A DNA stretch of 64,000 nt from Clostridia bacterium (GTDB lineage: Bacteria; Bacillota; Clostridia; Christensenellales; Aristaeellaceae). Under the pieces are notes generated by a model. It was not told the origin of the DNA. It worked only from the letters and a program-made list of their open reading frames with translations, and searched no databases. The stretch covers positions 20,421 through 84,420 of the forward strand of contig JAFYFC010000009.1 in NCBI GenBank assembly GCA_017543905.1. The letters run 5' to 3'. The position numbers were made by a program, and so were the translations under genes. Every line of letters begins with the position of its first letter. Position 1 is the stretch's first letter. This document shows, in pieces, positions 51,793-58,886 of the stretch.

Positions 51793-53295
51793 ATGCGCGG
51801 CAAATCACTTATGATACAGGGCACGGCCTCGTCCGTCGGAAAAAGCGTGCTGTGCGCGGCGTTTTTGCGTATACTTAAGCAGGACGGGCTGAAGGTCGCG
51901 CCGTTCAAGGCGCAGAATATGGCGCTCAATTCGTTCGTCACCCGCGACGGGCGCGAGATGGGGCGCGCGCAGGTGACGCAGGCGCAGGCCGCGGGTCTGG
52001 AGCCGGACGTGCGCATGAATCCGGTGCTGCTGAAGCCCACCGGCGACCGCCGCAGTCAGGTGATAGTGGACGGAAGAGCGATAGGCAGCATGACCGCGAT
52101 GGAATACCATAAATATAAGCCTGAGCTGCGCCAGCGCATAAAGGCCACCTACGACGCGCTGGAAAGCGAGGTCGACTGCGTGGTCATCGAAGGCGCGGGC
52201 AGTCCCGCGGAGATAAACCTGCGCGAGGGCGACATAGTCAATATGTCGATGGCCGAGGCCGCAGACGCTCCGGTGCTGCTGGTGGGCGACATAAACTTAG
52301 GCGGCGTGTTCGCGTCGCTGCTGGGCACGGTTATGCTGCTTACGCCTGAGGAGCGTGCGCGGGTCAAGGGCGTAATAATAAACAAATTCCGCGGCGACGT
52401 AAAGATACTCGAGCCCGGGCTCAGGATGCTGGAGGAGCGCATAAATATACCGGTGCTGGGCGTGGTGCCGTGGATGGACGTGGAGCTTGAGGACGAGGAC
52501 AGCGTGACCGAGCGCTTCCGCCGCGCGCAGGGCGAGGGCGATCTGGACGTGGCGGTGGTGCGGCTCAAGCACATCTCTAATTTTACGGATTTTCAGGCGC
52601 TCACGCTGCAGAAGGGCGTGCGCGTGCGCTACGCCGAAACGGCGGGCGAGCTCGAAAACGCGGATATAATCATACTGCCCGGCACCAAAAACACCATAGA
52701 GGACCTGATGGACATGCGGAACAGGGGCTTGGACGCGCCGATAATCCGCCACGCGCGCAGGGGCGGAACGGTGATAGGCGTCTGCGGCGGGTATCAGATG
52801 CTCGGCAACCGTCTGAGCGATCCGCTGCACGTGGAATCCCGCGTTCCGGAGGCGGCGGGACTGGGACTGCTGGACATGGAGGTCACGTTCGCGTCCGAAA
52901 AGCGGACACTGCAGTCCTCGGGAAAAGTCGACTGCGCGGGCGCGTGGCTTAGCGCTCTTAACGGGCTTATACTCGACGGCTACGAGATACACGCCGGACA
53001 CAATACCTTCGGAAGCGGCTGCGTGCCGTGGCTCACGATAAGGAACGAAACCGACGGCGTCTGCAACGCGGAAGGCAACGTGATCGGCAGCTACCTGCAC
53101 GGGCTGTTCGACGACGGTCAGTTTTTTGCCGCTCTGGCGCAGCGTGTGCGCGCTCAGAAGGGCGTCAGCGCGGACGCCGTCGCGGCGCTCACCATGGACG
53201 AATTCCGGGAAAGGGAATTCGACCGCATCGCGGACACAGTGCGCGCGAGCGTGGACATGGACGCGGTTTACAAAATCATACGCGGTGAGGTATAA
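51793..53295 (+). CDS. cbiP: Cobyric acid synthase
   Basis: The 500-residue protein starts GKSLMIQGTASSVGKSVLCA, the CbiP/CobQ P-loop region, followed by APFKAQNMALNSFVT. It has VVIEGAGSPAEINLREGDIVN and NKFRGDVKILEPGL. The C-terminal amidotransferase domain carries VIGVCGGYQMLG with the catalytic Cys and GSYLHGLFDD. It amidates the b, d, e and g side chains. Length is normal. It starts three bases after cbiJ and ends one base before cbiB. Confidence 0.96.
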   Translation: MRGKSLMIQGTASSVGKSVLCAAFLRILKQDGLKVAPFKAQNMALNSFVTRDGREMGRAQVTQAQAAGLEPDVRMNPVLLKPTGDRRSQVIVDGRAIGSMTAMEYHKYKPELRQRIKATYDALESEVDCVVIEGAGSPAEINLREGDIVNMSMAEAADAPVLLVGDINLGGVFASLLGTVMLLTPEERARVKGVIINKFRGDVKILEPGLRMLEERINIPVLGVVPWMDVELEDEDSVTERFRRAQGEGDLDVAVVRLKHISNFTDFQALTLQKGVRVRYAETAGELENADIIILPGTKNTIEDLMDMRNRGLDAPIIRHARRGGTVIGVCGGYQMLGNRLSDPLHVESRVPEAAGLGLLDMEVTFASEKRTLQSSGKVDCAGAWLSALNGLILDGYEIHAGHNTFGSGCVPWLTIRNETDGVCNAEGNVIGSYLHGLFDDGQFFAALAQRVRAQKGVSADAVAALTMDEFREREFDRIADTVRASVDMDAVYKIIRGEV

Positions 53296-53296
53296 T

Positions 53297-54238
53297 ATGC
53301 CCGACGTCATACTTGCGCTCGTCATAGGCTGCGCCATAGACCTCGTGCTGGGCGACCCGGAATGGCTGTACCATCCCGTGCGGCTGATCGGCAGGTTCAT
53401 TTCCTTCGCGGAAAAAAAGCTGCGCGCGCGGGGCGGCGATCTGCGCAAAAGCGCCGTGGTGCTCACATCCTCGACCGTGCTGGTCACAGCGGGCGCGGCA
53501 GCTGCGCTCGTCCTGCTGGCGGGCGCTTTCGGACGCTGGCCGAGGCTCGTCTGCATGGCGCTTCTGGACTGGATGGGCGTCGCGGTGACCAGCATGGCGA
53601 AGGAGGCGCGCGGCGTGCAGCGCGCGCTTGCCAGGGGTCTCGAGGCGGGAAGAAAGCAGGTAAGCCGCATCGTGGGACGCGATACGCAAAGCCTGAGCGA
53701 AGAAGAAATAATAAAGGCGACGGTCGAGACCGTCGCGGAGAACACCACCGACGGTGTGATCTCGCCGCTTATATACGCGGCGCTGGGCGGACCGGTGCTT
53801 CTGTGGGCGTTCAAGGCCGCCAGCACGCTGGACTCCATGGTGGGCTATCTGGACGAAAAGTACAGGGACATCGGCTGGTCGAGCGCGAGATTGGACGACG
53901 TACTGAACTATATACCAGCCCGTGTCACGGCGCTTTTAATGTGCGCAGGCGCGCTGCTTACCGGGCTGGACGCGAAAAACGCGCTGCGCATAGTCAGGCG
54001 CGATCACGCCAATCATTTAAGCCCCAACTGCGCGTGGTCTGAGGCCGCCGCCGCGGGCAGCCTGCATATTCAGCTGGGCGGAACGCATACATATTTCGGC
54101 AAAACGGTGGTCAAGCCCACCATCGGCGACGACGACCGTCCGGCGCAGCGCGCGGACATAAGCAGGGTAAACCGGCTTTTGTACGCATCGAGCGCGCTCG
54201 CGCTCGGCGTGATAGCCGCAGCAGGTTTAATTTTATAA
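53297..54238 (+). CDS. cbiB: Adenosylcobinamide-phosphate synthase
   Basis: ATG 53297 gives a 313-residue membrane protein starting VILALVIGCAIDLVLGDPEWLYHPVRLIG, of which DLVLGDPEWLYHPVR is the CbiB/CobD-type signature. Further blocks are VGRDTQSLSEEEIIKATVET, NTTDGVISPLIYA and SPNCAWSEAAAAGSL. There are about four membrane segments. It joins the aminopropanol (phosphate) side chain from CobD's product to cobyric acid. The frame is open upstream inside cbiP, but the start at 53297 fits the family. CobT follows after ten bases. Confidence 0.95.
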   Translation: MPDVILALVIGCAIDLVLGDPEWLYHPVRLIGRFISFAEKKLRARGGDLRKSAVVLTSSTVLVTAGAAAALVLLAGAFGRWPRLVCMALLDWMGVAVTSMAKEARGVQRALARGLEAGRKQVSRIVGRDTQSLSEEEIIKATVETVAENTTDGVISPLIYAALGGPVLLWAFKAASTLDSMVGYLDEKYRDIGWSSARLDDVLNYIPARVTALLMCAGALLTGLDAKNALRIVRRDHANHLSPNCAWSEAAAAGSLHIQLGGTHTYFGKTVVKPTIGDDDRPAQRADISRVNRLLYASSALALGVIAAAGLIL

Positions 54239-54248
54239 TGAGGTCATT

Positions 54249-55304
54249 ATGCTATCATACACGGTGAACCGTCCGGACGGACGCGCGATGGACTTGGCGA
54301 AGGCGCGCTGGGACGCGGTGGCGAAGCCTCTGCATTCGCTGGGCTGTTTAGAGGACGTCATTATCCGCGTCGCGGGCATCCAGCGCACGGCAGACGTGGC
54401 GCTCACGCCCCGCTGCGCGCTTATATTCTGCGCCGACCACGGCGTCGTGGCGCAGGGCGTTTCGCAGACGGAGCAGGGCGTGACCGCGCTCGTCGCCCGC
54501 GCGATAGCAAGGGGCACGTCGAACGTGAACCTGATGGCGTCCGTTTCGGATACGCCCGTATACGCGGTGGACGTGGGCATGGCGAGCGACGCAGACGAGC
54601 CCGCACTTATACGCAAAAAGACGCTGTACGGCACGCGCGATATGTCCGAGGGCCCCGCGATGACGAGGATAGATGCGGAGAACGCGATACAGGCGGGCAT
54701 AGACGCCGTGCTCGAAATGCAGAAAAAGGGTCATAAGCTTATCGCGCTGGGCGAAATGGGCATCGGAAACACCACCGCGACCGCCGCGGTAAGCTGCGCG
54801 CTCCTGGGCATCACGGTGGACGCGGCGGTCGACAGGGGCGCGGGGCTCAGTGACGCGGGGCTCGTGCGCAAGCGCCGCGCGGTAGAGCGCGCGCTTAAAA
54901 TCAACAAGCCGGACGCGCGCGATCCCGTAGACGTACTTTCAAAGGTCGGAGGGCTCGAGCTCTGCGCGCTGGCGGGCGCGTGTCTGGGCGGCATGAGCGC
55001 AGGCGTGCCCGTGGTCATCGACGGGGTGATCGTGGAGGCCGCCGCGCTGGCGGCGTACAGGCTGTCCCCCGCGTGCCGGGAGTATATGCTCGCTTCGCAT
55101 ATGGGGTGCGAGCTGCCCGCGCGCCTGATAATGGACGAGCTTAGGCTCAGGCCGCTTATCTATGCTGACCTCGCGCTGGGCGAGGGCACGGGCGCGGTCG
55201 CGCTTCTGCCGCTGCTCGACATGGCGCAGCGCGTGTACGCGGGCGTGCATACATTTGACGAGCTGGGAATGGACGCCTATACCGAAAAGGGAGGCGCGGT
55301 ATGA
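54249..55304 (+). CDS. cobT: Nicotinate-nucleotide:dimethylbenzimidazole phosphoribosyltransferase
   Basis: The 351-residue protein shows FCADHGVVAQGVSQTEQGVTA, GMASDAD, LGEMGIGNTTATAAV, DRGAGLSDAGLVRKR and, near the end, LGEGTGAVALLPLLDMA with the catalytic Glu. These are the CobT blocks. It makes the alpha-ribazole phosphate of the lower ligand. No bluB or bza genes are in the window, so the source of the lower-ligand base is not visible here. GAGGTC precedes the ATG weakly. The stop overlaps cobU (ATGA). Confidence 0.95.
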   Translation: MLSYTVNRPDGRAMDLAKARWDAVAKPLHSLGCLEDVIIRVAGIQRTADVALTPRCALIFCADHGVVAQGVSQTEQGVTALVARAIARGTSNVNLMASVSDTPVYAVDVGMASDADEPALIRKKTLYGTRDMSEGPAMTRIDAENAIQAGIDAVLEMQKKGHKLIALGEMGIGNTTATAAVSCALLGITVDAAVDRGAGLSDAGLVRKRRAVERALKINKPDARDPVDVLSKVGGLELCALAGACLGGMSAGVPVVIDGVIVEAAALAAYRLSPACREYMLASHMGCELPARLIMDELRLRPLIYADLALGEGTGAVALLPLLDMAQRVYAGVHTFDELGMDAYTEKGGAV

Positions 55305-55819
55305 TCGCGCTTATCACGGGCGGCAGCGGCTGCGGAAAATCCACCTATGCCGAAAAGCTCATAGCGCGCATGCCCGGCGAAAAGCGCATATATATAGCCA
55401 CTATGCAGGTGTACGACGAGGAGTCCGTAAAGCGCGTGGCGCGTCACCGCGCGCAGAGGGCAGACAAGGGCTTTACTACTGTAGAACGGCCGAAGGATAT
55501 GGGCGGCTTAAGCGTAGAGCCGGGCAGCACGGTCCTGCTCGAGGACGTGCCCAACCTGCTCGCAAACGAAATGTTCGACGGCGGCTGCGCAGATGACATA
55601 TTTCCGGGTCTTGAAGCGCTTGCGCGTAAAAGCGCGAACCTTATTGTCGTGACGAACGACGTGTTCTGCGACGGGATCGTGTATCCCGAGTCCACGCAGG
55701 AATATATCAGACGGCTCGCCGCGCTTAATGCGGCGCTCGCGCAGACGGCCGACTTCGTATGTGAAGTCGTGTATTCCATACCGGTAAGCATAAAAGGAGA
55801 TAGTACATGCGTTTTATAA
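55301..55819 (+). CDS. cobU: Adenosylcobinamide kinase/guanylyltransferase, with divergent C-terminal motif
   Basis: The 172-residue protein starts ALITGGSGCGKSTYAEKL, a good P-loop, followed by RIYIATMQVYDEESVKRVARH, the CobU kinase region that includes the guanylylated His. LLEDVPNLLANEMF follows. In most CobU proteins the next block reads TNEVGxGIVP; here it is TNDVFCDGIVYPEST, so this region is altered. A separate small gene two positions downstream carries the canonical version. The protein should make GDP-cobinamide, but the altered block leaves room for specialisation. It overlaps cobT and cobS (by 13 bases). Confidence 0.87.
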   Translation: MIALITGGSGCGKSTYAEKLIARMPGEKRIYIATMQVYDEESVKRVARHRAQRADKGFTTVERPKDMGGLSVEPGSTVLLEDVPNLLANEMFDGGCADDIFPGLEALARKSANLIVVTNDVFCDGIVYPESTQEYIRRLAALNAALAQTADFVCEVVYSIPVSIKGDSTCVL

Positions 55820-56568
55820 AATCCGCCGTGATCGCGTTTTCCACGTATTCGCGCCTGCCGATGCCGCAGGTGGAATGGTCAGACGAAAACCGCAAATACG
55901 CGCTGTGCTTTTTCCCGCTGGTGGGCGCGCTCGTGGGCGCGCTTATGTGGCTGTGGGTGTGCGTGTGCGGGTGGCTGGAGCTTAGTGCGCTGCTTAAGGG
56001 CGCGGTCTGCGCCGTCATACCGCTCGCCGTCACCGGAGGCATCCACATGGACGGCTTCATGGATACGACGGACGCGTTGGCCTCCTGGCAGACGCGCGAA
56101 AAAAAGCTGGAGATACTCAAGGACAGCCGCGTAGGCGCGTTCGCGGTAATGGGCTGCGTTTCGTACATGCTGATAATGACGGCGCTTTCAGCTGATGCGA
56201 CTCCGGAAACGGGCGCGCAGCTGGGCGTATGCTTCGTGCTCTCCCGCGCGCTCAGCGCGTGGGCAGTGACCGTGCTGCGCTCCGCAAGACCCGAGGGGAT
56301 GCTGGACAAATTCGCTTCCGCGGCAAAAAAGCGTATGGTAAGTCTGAGCGGCGGCGTTTACGCGCTGCTGTGCGTAGCGGTGTGGTGCGTGTCAGACGTC
56401 CGCCTCGCGCTTATCTGCGTGTGTACAGCGGCGCTGGTCACGCTGTATTACCGGCATATGGCATACAAGCAATTTGGCGGCGTGACGGGCGATCTGGCGG
56501 GCTGGTATTCCCAGATGCTGGAGATCTGCCTGACCGCCGCGGTCGTGCTGGGGGTGAAGCTGCTGTGA
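55807..56568 (+). CDS. cobS: Cobalamin-5-phosphate synthase
   Basis: The 253-residue protein has six to seven membrane segments and the CobS active-site motif GGIHMDGFMDTTDALAS near residue 80 (Asp-rich, CDP-alcohol transferase-like). It starts FSTYSRLPMPQVEW after a short lead, as is typical. It has GAFAVMGC, RALSAWAVTVL and the closing KQFGGVTGDLAGWYSQ. It joins GDP-cobinamide to alpha-ribazole phosphate in the membrane. The stop overlaps the next gene's GTG. Confidence 0.95.
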   Translation: MRFIKSAVIAFSTYSRLPMPQVEWSDENRKYALCFFPLVGALVGALMWLWVCVCGWLELSALLKGAVCAVIPLAVTGGIHMDGFMDTTDALASWQTREKKLEILKDSRVGAFAVMGCVSYMLIMTALSADATPETGAQLGVCFVLSRALSAWAVTVLRSARPEGMLDKFASAAKKRMVSLSGGVYALLCVAVWCVSDVRLALICVCTAALVTLYYRHMAYKQFGGVTGDLAGWYSQMLEICLTAAVVLGVKLL

Positions 56569-56891
56569 AGCTGTATATAGGCGGCGCGTATCAGGGACAG
56601 GAGGAGCTCGCCGCACGGGAAAATCCCGGCGCTGAAATCATATCCGCGTTTCACGAGAGGGTGAGAGAAGCCCTTGCAAACGGAGAGGACCCGCGCGCGT
56701 TCGCCGCGCGGATATGCGCCGAAAAGCCGAACGCGGTCGTCGCCGCAAACGAGGTTGGCGCGGGCATAGTGCCTATAGACGCTGGAGAGCGCGCTTACAG
56801 GGAAGCGGTCGGGCGCGCGCTGTGCGTGATCGCGCAGGCGTCCGATACGGTGGTGCGCGCGGTGTGCGGGATAGGAGTGCGCATCAAATGA
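56565..56891 (+). CDS. Stand-alone CobU-like C-terminal domain without P-loop
   Basis: GTG 56565 overlaps the cobS stop and opens a 108-residue frame (VKLYIGGAYQGQEELA). Its second half, VAANEVGAGIVPIDAGERAYREAVGR and ending CGIGVRIK (split as ANEVGAGIVP and REAVGR), matches the C-terminal third of CobU, including the NEVGxGIVP block. The N-terminus lacks any Gly-rich P-loop. It lies between cobS and cobC with overlaps on both sides, so it is a real, co-translated gene. It may complement the CobU at 55301-55819, whose own NEVG block is altered, or bind the corrinoid substrate. Confidence 0.75.
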   Translation: MKLYIGGAYQGQEELAARENPGAEIISAFHERVREALANGEDPRAFAARICAEKPNAVVAANEVGAGIVPIDAGERAYREAVGRALCVIAQASDTVVRAVCGIGVRIK

Positions 56892-57445
56892 AGCTTTATC
56901 TTATCCGGCACGGGCTCACGAAGGGCAATCTGGAGCGCCGCTACATCGGCTGCAGGACGGACGAGGAATTGTGCGAGGAAGGCATTGCGCGCCTTCGCGC
57001 GCTGCGTCTGCCGCCGGTCGGGCGCGTTGTCGCAAGCCCGCTGAAGCGCTGCGTCCAGTCCGCGCAAATCCTTTATCCGGGCGTCAAGCCGGAGCTCGTT
57101 CCCGATTTCCGCGAATGCGATTTCGGGGATTTCGAGGGGAAAAATTATACAGAGCTAAGCGGCGATCCCGCCTATCAGGCGTGGATAGATTCAAACGGAG
57201 AGCTTCCGTTTCCCGGAGGCGAAAGCAGAAAGCAGTTCGCCGAAAGATGCGTGCGCGCATTTAAAAGGCTTAATTTGTTCGCCGGCGGCAGCGACTGCGC
57301 GCTCGTGGCGCACGGCGGCACGCTGATGGCGATAATGGAGGCCTGCGCGGTGCCGCACGGGGAATACTTCGATTTCCAGACGGGCTGCGCAGAAGGCTTC
57401 GTACTCGAAAAGGACGGCAGCTATACGCGGGTTTTAGCAAAATAA
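56888..57445 (+). CDS. cobC: Alpha-ribazole phosphatase, histidine phosphatase family
   Basis: ATG 56888 overlaps the previous stop (ATGA). The 185-residue protein starts KLYLIRHGLTKGN, the RHG phosphohistidine motif. It has SPLKRCVQSAQIL, FRECDFGDFEGK with the acid residue, FPGGESRKQFAERC and LVAHGGTLMAI with the second His. CobC removes the phosphate from alpha-ribazole phosphate or cobalamin phosphate. It is the last gene of the run that starts at 36368; a fresh promoter follows. Confidence 0.93.
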   Translation: MKLYLIRHGLTKGNLERRYIGCRTDEELCEEGIARLRALRLPPVGRVVASPLKRCVQSAQILYPGVKPELVPDFRECDFGDFEGKNYTELSGDPAYQAWIDSNGELPFPGGESRKQFAERCVRAFKRLNLFAGGSDCALVAHGGTLMAIMEACAVPHGEYFDFQTGCAEGFVLEKDGSYTRVLAK

Positions 57446-57448
57446 GGC

Positions 57449-57476
57449 TTGCATTATCCGGAAAACAGATTATAAT
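57449..57476 (+). promoter_or_regulatory. Promoter of the MntR-like regulator
   Basis: TTGCAT (57449-57454) and TATAAT (57471-57476) are 16 bases apart, starting just after the cobC stop. No TTAG-N6-CTAA site overlaps it, so this regulator may be expressed constitutively, unlike its presumed target at 57933. Confidence 0.65.
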
Positions 57477-57522
57477 ACCGTGTAAAGACAATCCGGCTCA
57501 GGCCCTGAAAAGGAGAAAACCC

Positions 57523-57882
57523 GTGAATATACACGAATCGGCGGAAGACTATCTTGAGCAGATACTTATGCTGCTGGAGCACAGGGGATACGCACGCTCT
57601 ACCGATATAGCCCTGGGACTTGGCGTAAGCAAGCCCTCCGTAAGCGTCGCGATGAAAAAGCTCAGGGAAAACAAATACATCTCTATGGCCGAGGACGGGC
57701 TGATTTCGCTGACCGACAAGGGCTACGCTATCGCCAGAAGGATATACGACCGGCACAAGGCGCTCACAAAATATCTGGTTCAGCTCGGCGTATCTGAGGA
57801 TATAGCCCGCGAGGACGCCTGCAAGATCGAACACGACCTGTCCGAGGAATCCTACGCTGCCATCTGCGCGCAGATAAAATAA
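57523..57882 (+). CDS. MntR/DtxR-family metal-dependent repressor
   Basis: GTG 57523 follows AAAGGAG. The 119-residue protein is the length of MntR (DNA-binding plus dimerisation domain, no SH3 domain). The winged helix covers ~15-70 (ARSTDIALGLGVSKPSVSVAMKKL). The residues that bind metal in Bacillus MntR are all present at matching places: Asp9 and Glu12 in AEDYLEQ, His78 in DRHKAL, Glu97 in REDAC, and Glu103/His104 in CKIEHDLS. It therefore senses Mn2+, Fe2+ or a similar ion. The next promoter, 50 bases downstream, carries three TTAG-N6-CTAA sites and is its likely target. Confidence 0.92.
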   Translation: MNIHESAEDYLEQILMLLEHRGYARSTDIALGLGVSKPSVSVAMKKLRENKYISMAEDGLISLTDKGYAIARRIYDRHKALTKYLVQLGVSEDIAREDACKIEHDLSEESYAAICAQIK

Positions 57883-57932
57883 ACGGGCGCAGCTCTTAGG
57901 TTCATTAAAATTGAGTTATTCAGTAAAAGCGC

Positions 57933-58077
57933 TTGACATGTTAGTCGGCGCTAATTATAATACAGTCCGTTAGCCTAAACTAACATACTTTTGACGACAC
58001 CCAAGCGTGTTCGGAGACGCATCTGCTGCTGCGCTGTGCCGCTGGAGACGGCGGCGCAAAAGTTAGCAATAACTAAC
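57933..58077 (+). promoter_or_regulatory. Strong promoter with three TTAG-N6-CTAA operators
   Basis: TTGACA (57933-57938) and TATAAT (57956-57961) are exactly 17 bases apart, an ideal promoter. One operator core (57941-57954) fills the spacer, a second (57970-57983) covers the expected start, and a third (58063-58076) lies about 100 bases further into the leader. All three have the full TTAG-N6-CTAA pattern. The 302-base gap 57883-58184 contains nothing else apparent. Confidence 0.85.
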
Positions 58078-58184
58078 TTTTATGTCGGCGCGGCGAAGGA
58101 CATTTGACAGCGGACGCGGGAGCGCGGGGTTCGGATATTCGGACAAAGCAACGTCAATTTGCATAAAAAGGGAGAGTAAATCCG

Positions 58185-58886
58185 ATGGCGATCGTGGAAT
58201 TAAAGGACGTTTCCAGAGTTTACAGAAACGGCGAGCACGAGCAGCGCGCGCTGGATCACGTGAATCTGAGCCTTGAGGAAGGCAAATTCATAGTGGTGCT
58301 GGGCCCCAGCGGCGCGGGAAAGAGCACGCTGCTGAACCTGCTGGGCGGGCTGGACAGCCCCACGGAGGGCACGGTCACGGTAAACGGCAGAGACATTTCG
58401 ACCCTTACGCCCAACGAGCTGGCCGAGTACAGGGCGGCGAGTGTGGGCTTCGTGTTTCAAAGCTACAATCTGATCCCCACGCTGACCGTGATCGAAAACG
58501 TGGCGCTGGTCAAGGAGATCGCGCCCAATCCCCTTAGCAGTCACGATATGCTGAAGGCGGTGGGGCTCGCGGATCATATCCACCAGTTCCCCTCGGAACT
58601 GTCCGGCGGCGAGCAGCAGCGCGTGTCGATCGCCCGGGCGCTGGCCAAAAACCCGCACATACTGCTTTGCGACGAGCCCACGGGCGCGCTGGATTCGCAG
58701 ACGGGCGTGATGGTGCTGGGGCTTTTGCTCTCCATGGCGCGCGACATGGGAAAAACCATAATCATAGTTACGCATAACCAGAATATCGCGAAAATGGCGG
58801 ACACCGTGATCCGGGTCAAAAACGGCAGGATAGAGTATTGCCGAAATCAGGAGCATCCCCTGTCCGTGGAAGAGGTGGACTGGTAA
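58185..58886 (+). CDS. ABC transporter ATP-binding protein (MacB type)
   Basis: The 233-residue ATPase has Walker A GPSGAGKST at 40-48, SYNLIPTLTVIENV after the Q-loop Gln, the signature LSGGEQQR, and Walker B LLCDEPTGALD followed by VTHNQNIAK. This is the MacB/LolD subgroup that works with FtsX-type permeases. It starts behind GGGAG and overlaps the permease gene by one base (TAATG). The strong operator-controlled promoter upstream suggests it is made when a metal is scarce. Confidence 0.94.
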   Translation: MAIVELKDVSRVYRNGEHEQRALDHVNLSLEEGKFIVVLGPSGAGKSTLLNLLGGLDSPTEGTVTVNGRDISTLTPNELAEYRAASVGFVFQSYNLIPTLTVIENVALVKEIAPNPLSSHDMLKAVGLADHIHQFPSELSGGEQQRVSIARALAKNPHILLCDEPTGALDSQTGVMVLGLLLSMARDMGKTIIIVTHNQNIAKMADTVIRVKNGRIEYCRNQEHPLSVEEVDW

